The notes: a model not told the origin generated them from the letters alone. Positions 1 through 5,465 are shown, counted from the first letter of the stretch. The stretch: DNA of 6,465 bases from Chloroflexota bacterium (GCA_016875975.1 VGOF01000088.1:1-6465); one strand, 5' to 3'. Made by a program: numbers and translations.

Positions 1-7
1 ATTTCAT
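1..7 (-). CDS. Start codon of a further downstream gene, cut off by the window edge
   Basis: On the minus strand an ATG at 7-5 overlaps the TGA stop (6-4) of the 525-residue membrane FHA gene, giving an ATGA overlap. It is preceded by a strong Shine-Dalgarno AAGGAGG at 18-12, four bases from the ATG. The same 4-bp overlap joins the other genes of the cluster, so a translationally coupled gene very probably continues to the left. Only Met-Lys can be read, and nothing can be said about its product. Confidence 0.75.
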
Positions 8-1581
8 GGTACCTCCTTATCTGTTTCTTGTTTTCGAAAAGTGATGGTCAGTTTGCCGGCAAGCTCAATTACATCGCCGTTAGCAAGTGGATGCCTGCCG
101 GTTCCCTTGATATCCACGCTGTTGACCCTGGTGCCGTTGGTGCTGCTACGGTCTTCGATGTAATATTGGCCGTTTTCGTACCAGATATTGATATGTTGCC
201 TCGATATATAGGGAACATTGCCCTGTGGCATGAATTCTTCAAAGTCCTGGCGACCAAAGGACCTGGCGTTGCCTGCCAGCAGTATTTCGTCTCCACCCGG
301 CATGGTCAGTGTAGCCGGGGCTGCCTCTGCCACTGGTGTTGTGATTGGCAATGTGTCTGTGGGACGCGTTTCTTCAGTTTGAGTACTGTGGCCTCGTTCA
401 GTGTCTGCTGCCTGTTCTGCACTGTGTCTCATTGACCTTTTTATAAGCAAAACGACTGCCACGATGGCCGCTATGACCAATAGGGCTATTAATCCCCAGA
501 GCAGGTACGGGGGTTGCTCTACGTAAACAGTGGTCGATACGGACTGTTTGGTGCCGTCAATATAAGCGGCGGTCAGGGTATATGAAGTCGTAGTTTTGGG
601 TGACACCTGCGTGGTACCGCTGATGCTGGCGTTGCCGATATCGGTAATCCAGACGATAACTGCACCCGGGGCATTCCAGGAGAGGGACGCTGTCTGTCCT
701 CTCTGTATTTTGGACTGGGTAACGCTGATGCTAGGTGGCACCCTGGGCATAACCGTTACAGTGGTAGTGGATGATGCGGAGCTACCCGATTTAGCTTTTG
801 CTACCAGTGTATAGATAGTGGTGGCAGTTGGGGTGACTGTTGTGGAGCCGGAGGTGGCAACCGTTCCCACCTCCGGCGATATAGTTACGCTAATAGCGTT
901 TGTTGTCGTCCAGGTCAGTATGGCTGTTTCTCCCATTTCTATGGAGGACTTGTTGGCACTGAATGAGTTGATTATCGGAGGTGAAGCTGGTTCAGGTGAC
1001 AGACCTGGTATATCTGGGGGGTAGTGGCTGCCGGTGTAGTAATAGCTCAGCGAGCGCGTTGTCCATGATTGCCCGGAAAGGAACCACATTTTCCAGTTAT
1101 ATTGTCCTGGGGGGTCAAACGACTGTGCAGCGAATGGCCCGATTTTCCATACGCCGGCGTATGGGCGATACCATCTGTAGCATAGCCAATGTCCGTGGGG
1201 AGATGTACTGGGGGGGTAGTATTCCCACAGGTAGAAATAGCCCGGGCCGCTGAACGATACGATTAAGTAACATATCTGGTTGCGATACAGGTTGGTCAGG
1301 GGTTGCCCGTAGCTGTTGACAAGATAGGCGTCTACTATGGCGCCCGGTGTGCCCGGTGCACTGGGCTGCGGCGGTATCTGCAAGTTAGGCCAGGATTGGC
1401 TGTACGTTTCTACGTTAGCTGGTGGTTCTATAAGCTTCCCGCCTTCGTATGGTGGCTGCCAGGATTCACCAGGGCTTAGCGGCGGCAATGGGTAGTCCTC
1501 CGCCTTGACGGGTGAGATTGCGTTAGCAGTGGCTAGCAGAATTAGAACAGAGATAAGCAGTGTGCTTAAAGACTTAGTCAC
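4..1581 (-). CDS. Membrane receptor-like protein: signal peptide, ectodomain, two Ig-like domains, TM, cytosolic FHA
   Basis: A 525-residue predicted type I membrane protein. In order it has: a signal peptide (1 to about 27, with ATANA and PVKA as possible cleavage contexts); a Pro-rich segment; an aromatic-rich ectodomain (about 80-182) shared with the 366-residue protein upstream; two Ig-like beta-sandwich repeats (about 202-277 and 282-354, core Trp 224 and 302) that may form a stalk; one TM helix (about 358-380); a Thr-rich cytosolic linker (390-420); and an FHA domain (about 425-517). The FHA keeps the phosphothreonine-binding landmarks: GR at 443-444, SRQH at 460-463 and STNG at 480-483. 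There is no enzymatic domain. The start is GTG at 1581; no upstream in-frame ATG was found, and the nearest AGGAG (1601-1597) is rather far, 15 bases, so initiation may be weak. The gene has its own upstream repeat array at 1655-1694. Inferred role: detect something outside the membrane and recruit phosphorylated partners inside. The ligand is unknown. Confidence 0.88.
   Translation of the reverse strand: MTKSLSTLLISVLILLATANAISPVKAEDYPLPPLSPGESWQPPYEGGKLIEPPANVETYSQSWPNLQIPPQPSAPGTPGAIVDAYLVNSYGQPLTNLYRNQICYLIVSFSGPGYFYLWEYYPPSTSPHGHWLCYRWYRPYAGVWKIGPFAAQSFDPPGQYNWKMWFLSGQSWTTRSLSYYYTGSHYPPDIPGLSPEPASPPIINSFSANKSSIEMGETAILTWTTTNAISVTISPEVGTVATSGSTTVTPTATTIYTLVAKAKSGSSASSTTTVTVMPRVPPSISVTQSKIQRGQTASLSWNAPGAVIVWITDIGNASISGTTQVSPKTTTSYTLTAAYIDGTKQSVSTTVYVEQPPYLLWGLIALLVIAAIVAVVLLIKRSMRHSAEQAADTERGHSTQTEETRPTDTLPITTPVAEAAPATLTMPGGDEILLAGNARSFGRQDFEEFMPQGNVPYISRQHINIWYENGQYYIEDRSSTNGTRVNSVDIKGTGRHPLANGDVIELAGKLTITFRKQETDKEVP
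12..18 (-). promoter_or_regulatory. Strong ribosome binding site for the edge gene
   Basis: AAGGAGG on the minus strand lies inside the last codons of the 525-residue FHA gene, four bases before an ATG at 7-5. It is the best Shine-Dalgarno match seen in the window and is the main reason for calling a gene that starts at 7. Confidence 0.75.
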
Positions 1582-1627
1582 CTTTGTGTCAGTCGACTCC
1601 TGGCAAACATATTTCTCATTTGTATTA

Positions 1628-1633
1628 ACTATA
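1628..1633 (-). promoter_or_regulatory. Possible -10 element for the 525-residue FHA gene
   Basis: TATAGT on the minus strand (5 of 6 matches to TATAAT) lies 47 bases upstream of the GTG start, with no recognisable TTGACA at the usual spacing; the -35 position holds AAGCAA. A -10 without a -35, downstream of tandem repeats, fits an activator-dependent promoter. The start of transcription would be near 1621. This is a motif-based call only. Confidence 0.4.
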
Positions 1634-1654
1634 CGTTTGTCAGGTGGGGCTTGC

Positions 1655-1694
1655 TTGACTGCGGGCTGACAGGTTACTGACAGTTATCTGATAA
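1655..1694 (-). promoter_or_regulatory. Operator-like array: four 11-bp Pho-box-like direct repeats
   Basis: On the plus strand TGACT, TGACA, TGACA and TGATA begin at 1656, 1667, 1678 and 1689, exactly 11 bp apart. Read toward the minus-strand gene, the units are TTATCAG, CTGTCAG, CTGTCAG and CAGTCAA with 4-bp spacers, and the middle pair reads CTGTCAGTAACCTGTCAG. That is very close to the 7-4-7 Pho box architecture of PhoB. OmpR/PhoB-type winged-helix proteins bind such head-to-tail repeats. The array sits upstream of the -10-like TATAGT of the 525-residue gene. A second copy of this architecture lies at 5345-5384, with one unit (TGACAGTTATC here, TGACAGCTATC there) identical at 10 of 11 positions. 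Confidence 0.72.
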
Positions 1695-1707
1695 AACCGA
1701 AGATGGT

Positions 1708-1728
1708 GGGCGGATGGGGCTGGGTGGG
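1708..1728 (+). other. G-rich tract with G-quadruplex motif; C-rich in the transcript
   Basis: Four G-runs of three or four lie on the plus strand at 1708-1710, 1716-1719, 1722-1724 and 1726-1728, separated by short loops; this meets the simple G3 plus loop 1-7 rule. The tract lies just past the stop of the 366-residue FHA gene, so any read-through RNA is C-rich and G-poor here, as at Rho utilisation sites. No intrinsic hairpin with a U-run was seen in this gap. It may mark the end of the four-gene operon, but this is weak evidence. Confidence 0.3.
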
Positions 1729-1753
1729 CTTGTTCGCTTGTGGGTTTACAGGG

Positions 1754-2854
1754 TTAAGGAAGCTGAAAGGTCAATTCAATCACGCCGGCAACTTCTATGA
1801 TGTCGTTGTTGTTGAGGCTGACCAGCCCTTTACCGTTGATGCTGTCGCCGTTGAGCTTAACACCGTTGGGGCTATCCAGGTCCTGGATGAAGAACTGTTC
1901 GTTTTCGGATTTTATTTCGAAGTGGCGCCTGGAGATGAGGCTCAACTCGTCCAGATTTAGTGCTCGTGCGAGGTCGCCTCTGCCTATAACACGGCTATCA
2001 CCGGCAAGCTTGAGCTCCATACCATTGGGCAATACTATTTTTGCGCTGGCGCTGGCTGTTGACTGCATCGTCGAGGCTGCTCCAGGCCATATTTCAGGGT
2101 AGAGCGATATTGTACCCTGCCCTTTCCCCCACCTTGTATAAACCCTGGTGAGGTAAAGGCCAGCCACAACCGTGGCAACCAACAGGAAAGCGATGATGGC
2201 AAGGACAACTGGCAGGGTGATAAATTCAATGACACTGCCGGAGTCCTTAACTTCCTTGTCAGGGGCTGTCGGAGGTTGTTGCGGTATTTGCTCGGCGAGT
2301 TGGCCTTTGGAATAAGTCCAATAGGCGAGGTTGCTCTGAGGTAGTTCGGGGTCTTCGGCAGCCCACTGGCCGTCGCTGTAAAACCAAATCCTGTATATGT
2401 GTTGTCCCTCTGGCTCGTCATTTGCGGCGCTGAATGGGCCAAGCCTCCAGACGCCACTTTGTGGGAGTTGCCATTTGTAGGCTATCCACCGACCCTGCAG
2501 GCTGCTATCGGCCGGGAAATATTCATAGATATAAAGCCACCCTGGGGCGTTGATGTCTACATCCAGATACCAGATTTCATCTGCGGTTACCTTGAATTTA
2601 TCTCCATCCCAGGTGCCGATGAAATCCAGGATATAACTGGGGGGAGCGGTTTCAGGCTGAGACGTGGGGCGATGTAGCACATATTTCACCGGTGGCTTGA
2701 TTTCATCGTGAGTCTGGTCACTTGTGGGTACGTCTGGCTGGGTAGTATTGTCCGTTGCTGCTCCTATTGCTGCCACGCCCGCTGCCTGGCTAAACAGCAG
2801 GATAAGTGCGCCGCAAATGAAGGCAAAAGTAAGGGCGAGTAATGTATTTCTCAT
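1754..2854 (-). CDS. Membrane protein: signal peptide, ectodomain, TM, cytosolic FHA
   Basis: A 366-residue predicted type I membrane protein and shorter relative of the 525-residue protein. It has: a signal peptide or N-terminal hydrophobic segment (about 7-33); a low-complexity Thr/Pro stretch; an aromatic ectodomain (about 73-175) with PGWLYIYEYFP at 104-114 and SGVWRLGPF at 133-141; one TM helix (about 208-235); a linker containing Thr 240, 248, 262 and 266; and an FHA domain (about 272-364). FHA landmarks are GRG at 291-293, SRRH at 308-311 and SPNG at 328-331, where Pro replaces the Thr of the usual STNG. It lacks the Ig-like stalk of its relative. The ATG overlaps the kinase stop by 4 bp (ATGA). 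Its own Shine-Dalgarno is poor, so it probably depends on coupling to kinase translation. Co-synthesis with a kinase that has no ectodomain suggests that it is the sensing partner; this is inference. Confidence 0.88.
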   Translation of the reverse strand: MRNTLLALTFAFICGALILLFSQAAGVAAIGAATDNTTQPDVPTSDQTHDEIKPPVKYVLHRPTSQPETAPPSYILDFIGTWDGDKFKVTADEIWYLDVDINAPGWLYIYEYFPADSSLQGRWIAYKWQLPQSGVWRLGPFSAANDEPEGQHIYRIWFYSDGQWAAEDPELPQSNLAYWTYSKGQLAEQIPQQPPTAPDKEVKDSGSVIEFITLPVVLAIIAFLLVATVVAGLYLTRVYTRWGKGQGTISLYPEIWPGAASTMQSTASASAKIVLPNGMELKLAGDSRVIGRGDLARALNLDELSLISRRHFEIKSENEQFFIQDLDSPNGVKLNGDSINGKGLVSLNNNDIIEVAGVIELTFQLP

Positions 2855-3873
2855 TTCCGTGGTCTTGCCTCAACGTGCTTTGCTGGATAGGCGTCTGATG
2901 ATAGCGCAGCCTGAAAAGCCCGCGCATCGGCAAACCTGTTGCCTGGGGAGAATAAGGTACCCTGTGCCAGGCATTTTGCTGTGCGCTCTGACATGCCCAG
3001 GGAAATAAGGTAGCTAACAAGTGCTCTGGCTTCGGCATATGAACGCGGCCAGTTGGACTTGAACAAGTTAAGGCAAATCTCGTTCGGCTGTTTGAGAGTG
3101 AGCAGGTAGATGCAGGTCTGCGCTAGCCCGCAGAGGTCGCATCGCTGGTCGATGTCTCCTCCCAGGAACAGCTCCGGGATATCGAAACCCTTGTTTGTTA
3201 TCTGGGTGAATGGGTCATGGCTTGCCTTGTCTTTACCAGCATGGTTCATGTCTTTCGCCGTGCCGAAATCGATTAGCTTCACCATGCCATCGCTGTTCAC
3301 CATGATATTCTTAGGATTGACATCCCTGTGAATTACGCCGGCGGCGTGGATATAGGAGAGTGCATCTAGCAATTGGGAGGCCCAGGATATTACCTGTTGC
3401 TCTGCAAATGGAGCCCTCGGCGAGGCTGCCATGAGGGTTTCCCCGTGTAAATACTCGATGACAAGGTGAAATTCGCCCCTGTAATAGAAATCGTCAAGGT
3501 ATTTGACTATGCCGGGATGCTTTAGTTTCTTCAGGTAACTTGCTTCCAGCATGAGCTTGTCCAGGTATACGTTGTCCATAGTGGTGCCCCTGCGCGGTGT
3601 CTTTATGATGCAGCCATTGCCTGTTTTGCGGTCCCTCGCTAGCCATATAGTTGCCATGCCTCCCTGCTTATGAGGCGGTGCCATCAGTTCATAGCGCCTG
3701 TTAACCACGTATATGTTATTAGCTGGAGGGGCAGGAGTCTCTGCCTTCCGGGAGGCAGAGCGTGAGTCGTGGCTCTTACGCCTGCTGAAAACCAGTAGTA
3801 CTACGATGGTTACCGCCAGAATCGCGTAAACCAGGACTATCAATAAAAAAGTATCATTTGTAGGCCACATCAT
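2851..3873 (-). CDS. Membrane-anchored Ser/Thr protein kinase without extracellular domain
   Basis: A 340-residue Hanks-type kinase. About 8 residues precede one TM helix (about 9-30). A Ser/Arg-rich juxtamembrane segment (31-57, with Thr 46 before Pro) leads to the kinase domain (about 61-325). Seen motifs: ATP-loop KQGGMA (69-74), where the usual first and last Gly are Lys and Ala; the beta3 Lys in CIIK (K91); the alphaC Glu (E110); HRDVNPKN (182-189), with catalytic Asp 184 and Asn 186 in place of the usual Lys; DFG (202-204); a PE pair resembling APE (233-234); and DLCG (246-249). The core catalytic residues Lys 91, Asp 184 and Asp 202 are present, so activity is expected. Thr 223 and Thr 226 in the activation segment are candidate phosphosites. 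No PASTA or other sensor domain is present, unlike PknB-type kinases. The start is ATG at 3873 (ATGA overlap with the phosphatase) or the adjacent ATG at 3870, which has better spacing from AGGAG. The kinase likely phosphorylates FHA partners or their linkers. Confidence 0.93.
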   Translation of the reverse strand: MMWPTNDTFLLIVLVYAILAVTIVVLLVFSRRKSHDSRSASRKAETPAPPANNIYVVNRRYELMAPPHKQGGMATIWLARDRKTGNGCIIKTPRRGTTMDNVYLDKLMLEASYLKKLKHPGIVKYLDDFYYRGEFHLVIEYLHGETLMAASPRAPFAEQQVISWASQLLDALSYIHAAGVIHRDVNPKNIMVNSDGMVKLIDFGTAKDMNHAGKDKASHDPFTQITNKGFDIPELFLGGDIDQRCDLCGLAQTCIYLLTLKQPNEICLNLFKSNWPRSYAEARALVSYLISLGMSERTAKCLAQGTLFSPGNRFADARAFQAALSSDAYPAKHVEARPRK

Positions 3874-4697
3874 GTTCTCCTGATGCTGGTGTGGGCCGTA
3901 ATCATGGCCTGCCAGGATGGAAGGTTGGCTGGTTTAACTATGATTACCGATATGTTATCCGGCCCTCCCGCCAGGTTGGCCTGGGCAGTCAGGTCAGCAC
4001 AGACTTGGTCCGGGTTAGGAGAACCAAGGACAGTCTCCGCTATTTCATTTACCGGCAGCACACCGTGGAGGCCGTCGGAGCAGAAGAGGATATTGTCACC
4101 TGCGTATAGTTTTATGTGATGCAGGTCAGGGACGACCTCCCTGGAGTAACCGAGAACGCGGGTTATCTCGTTTCTGCGTGGATGGTTTCTTGCCTGTTCA
4201 GACGTGATAGCCCCGGCATCTACGAGCTGCTGGACTACGGAATGGTCTTTAGTGACCTGTATGGTCTCGCGGGCATTGATTATGTAGCACCTGGAGTCGC
4301 CTATATGGGCCAGGTACAGGTCCTCACCTATCACCAGCGCAGCGGTCAGGGTGGTGCCCATACCCTTCAGTTCGCTATCGCTCGAGGATTCAAATATGCT
4401 GCTGTTAGCCTTATCGAAGGCGCTGGCCAGGATGGAGAGCGGTGGGGCAGGGCGTTGAGAAAAGAGATTGGCGACACACTCTGTGTGGATAGTCCTGGTG
4501 GCAAGGTCGCTGGCGATTTCACCGGCGTTGTGCCCGCCCATACCATCGGCGACTGCGAACAGGCCGGCGGTGACTACTCCCAGATGAGTCCTGAGAGCGA
4601 AGCTGGTGCACAGGATGCTATCTTCGTTTAGCTCTCTCAGCAGCCCTTTGTCCCAGCTAAAACCTGTTTCCAATCGGCCCTGTGGCATTCCTGTCAC
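3870..4697 (-). CDS. PP2C-family Ser/Thr protein phosphatase
   Basis: A 275-residue cytosolic metal-dependent phosphatase of the bacterial PstP/PrpC type, a full-length single domain with no membrane segment. Seen motifs: RELNED (21-26), DGMGGHNAGE (51-60), GMGTTL (112-117), HIGDSRCY (131-138), DHS (151-153), CSDGLHG (206-212) and GPDNIS (245-250). The metal-binding aspartates D51, D208 and D247 are all present, so it should be active. Role: to remove phosphate from Ser/Thr residues of the neighbouring kinase and its substrates. The start is GTG at 4697, overlapping the upstream stop as GTGA. GGAGG five bases before it favours this over the ATG three codons later at 4688. The kinase follows with another 4-bp overlap, the classic kinase/phosphatase pairing. 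Confidence 0.95.
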   Translation of the reverse strand: MTGMPQGRLETGFSWDKGLLRELNEDSILCTSFALRTHLGVVTAGLFAVADGMGGHNAGEIASDLATRTIHTECVANLFSQRPAPPLSILASAFDKANSSIFESSSDSELKGMGTTLTAALVIGEDLYLAHIGDSRCYIINARETIQVTKDHSVVQQLVDAGAITSEQARNHPRRNEITRVLGYSREVVPDLHHIKLYAGDNILFCSDGLHGVLPVNEIAETVLGSPNPDQVCADLTAQANLAGGPDNISVIIVKPANLPSWQAMITAHTSIRRT

Positions 4698-5290
4698 TTC
4701 GGCCTCCGTGGCAACCTGAAAATCAGGGTGAGTTCATGCTGCCCCGCCAGCTCGATTTTGTCGCCGTCTTTAAGAACCTTCTTCCCCTTGCCATATATAT
4801 CAACGCCATTGAGCTTGGTGTGGTTGGTGCTGCCCTTGCCGTCTCGGCCGTAGTCCTGAAGGTAGTATCTTCCTCTGTTGCAGGTAATCAACACGTGCTG
4901 TCGTGAAATTTTCATCAATATATCATGCGGCAGCTTACTGTCGAAATCGCTGCGTTCTATGAACACTGGAGCGCTGGTGAGGGTGATTTCAGAACCGCCC
5001 GGCATGATTATCCTGGCTTTCGGTCTGGGGCGTGCCCTGGTGCTCCTTTTCCTTTTTCTTGTCGTAGCGCCTGGCTTTGCCCCTTCGATATCAGCGAAAT
5101 ACTTGCCGCAGGTGTAGCAGAAAAAAGCGTCGGCGTTGTTTGCTTTCTGACACCGCGGACAGATGATGTTAGCTTCAGTGTCATCTGGTGCTGTGGCTGT
5201 CAATAACAGTTTGCACCTGCGGCAGGCTGCTTCGTCGGCATCGTTCTCCGTGCCGCATGCCGGACACACAACTTTCGGTTGCTTCACCAT
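4694..5290 (-). CDS. Cytosolic double zinc-ribbon FHA protein
   Basis: A 198-residue soluble protein and the first gene of the operon. Two CxxC-x10-CxxC zinc ribbons occupy the N-terminus (Cys 9, 12, 23, 26 and Cys 44, 47, 58, 61). A strongly basic linker (about 76-95, rich in Arg/Lys/Pro with Thr 76, 77 and 84) leads to a C-terminal FHA domain (about 95-193). The FHA is recognisable by SRQH (129-132) and STN (154-156), but the strand that usually carries GR reads IERSDF (111-116). The beta turn before STN has a short Gly-rich insertion (149-153), and His 157 replaces the usual Gly. Zinc-ribbon/FHA proteins occur beside bacterial Ser/Thr kinases; their partners are mostly unknown. The linker could contact nucleic acid or be phosphorylated, which is inference. 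The ATG at 5290 is preceded by AAGG at suitable spacing. Confidence 0.9.
   Translation of the reverse strand: MVKQPKVVCPACGTENDADEAACRRCKLLLTATAPDDTEANIICPRCQKANNADAFFCYTCGKYFADIEGAKPGATTRKRKRSTRARPRPKARIIMPGGSEITLTSAPVFIERSDFDSKLPHDILMKISRQHVLITCNRGRYYLQDYGRDGKGSTNHTKLNGVDIYGKGKKVLKDGDKIELAGQHELTLIFRLPRRPK
4703..4707 (-). promoter_or_regulatory. Ribosome binding site that decides the GTG start of the phosphatase
   Basis: GGAGG on the minus strand ends five bases before GTG at 4697 and 14 bases before the alternative ATG at 4688. The spacing supports the GTG start and hence the 4-bp overlap with the zinc-ribbon/FHA gene. Confidence 0.65.
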
Positions 5291-5317
5291 TATCCTTGTC
5301 TGTCTATGCTTTCCTAA

Positions 5318-5323
5318 AGTCTA
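5318..5323 (-). promoter_or_regulatory. Possible -10 element for the four-gene operon
   Basis: TAGACT on the minus strand (4 of 6 matches to TATAAT) lies 28 bases upstream of the ATG at 5290. On its own it is weak. Its support is geometry: it is 23 bases from the TGACA at 5346, exactly as TATAGT at 1633 is 23 bases from TGACT at 1656, and both share GTCAAGCAA at the repeat-proximal end. TATCAA at 5334-5329 is an alternative -10. Confidence 0.35.
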
Positions 5324-5344
5324 GCTAATTGATAAGGGCATTGC

Positions 5345-5373
5345 TTGACAGCTATCTGACAACTACCTAATAT
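5345..5373 (+). promoter_or_regulatory. Sigma70-type promoter for the FHA-winged-helix gene
   Basis: TTGACA (5345-5350), a perfect -35, is followed after exactly 17 bases by TAATAT (5368-5373), a 5 of 6 -10. Transcription would start near 5380, giving a leader of about 85 bases before the TTG start at 5466. The promoter lies entirely inside the 11-bp repeat array, so a protein bound there would be expected to block it. Confidence 0.7.
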
Positions 5374-5384
5374 GAATCTGACAA
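5345..5384. promoter_or_regulatory. Operator-like array in the divergent gap: four 11-bp units, Pho-box-like
   Basis: On the plus strand TGACA occurs at 5346, 5357 and 5379, with the in-phase third position (5368) reading TAATA; the period is exactly 11 bp. Read on the minus strand, the operon-proximal pair is TTGTCAG, ATAG, CTGTCAA, close to the 7-4-7 Pho box pattern. The TTGCT sequence just before the first unit is also found before the array at 1655. A further isolated TGACAGG at 5408 is out of phase. The location between the divergent regulator and the operon suits a site controlling both directions. The candidate binder is the winged helix encoded at 5466-6149; PhoB/PhoP is the alternative. 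Confidence 0.72.
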
Positions 5385-5454
5385 ACTCGCAGTTCTACAG
5401 GCGCTTATGACAGGTATATTATACTGTAATATGCAATATCGGCCTTTGTTTGTT

Positions 5455-5459
5455 GGAGG
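5455..5459 (+). promoter_or_regulatory. Ribosome binding site that decides a TTG start
   Basis: GGAGG lies six bases before TTG at 5466 but directly abuts the other in-frame TTG at 5460, which is too close for initiation. No in-frame ATG exists between the upstream stop (TAA at 5427) and 5466. The start at 5466 is therefore preferred. Confidence 0.75.
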
Positions 5460-5465
5460 TTGCAC

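Noticed and set aside
28..435. Plus-strand open frame of 135 codons
   Set aside because: It is fully antisense to the FHA/linker region of the 525-residue protein, shows no family resemblance and has no clear ribosome site.
4116..4631. Plus-strand open frame of 171 codons
   Set aside because: It lies antisense to the PP2C gene, whose motifs are complete and in the right order; the translation resembles nothing known.
3870..5290. Type VI secretion post-translational control module (PpkA/PppA/Fha)
   Set aside because: Kinase, PP2C and FHA proteins also occur together outside T6SS; no Tss structural gene is present here and the FHA membrane proteins do not resemble TagH/Fha of T6SS.
5408..5414. 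Extra TGACAGG as a fifth operator unit
   Set aside because: It is 29 bp from the unit at 5379 and so out of the 11-bp phase; it may be a separate half-site or chance.
5416..5432. Inverted repeat ATATTA/TAATAT as an operator or a second promoter, and TATAAT on its minus strand
   Set aside because: It is AT-rich with low information, and no acceptable -35 lies at 16-18 bp on either strand.
5460..5465. TTG at 5460 as start of the FHA-winged-helix protein
   Set aside because: The GGAGG ends at 5459, leaving no spacer; TTG at 5466 has a six-base spacer.
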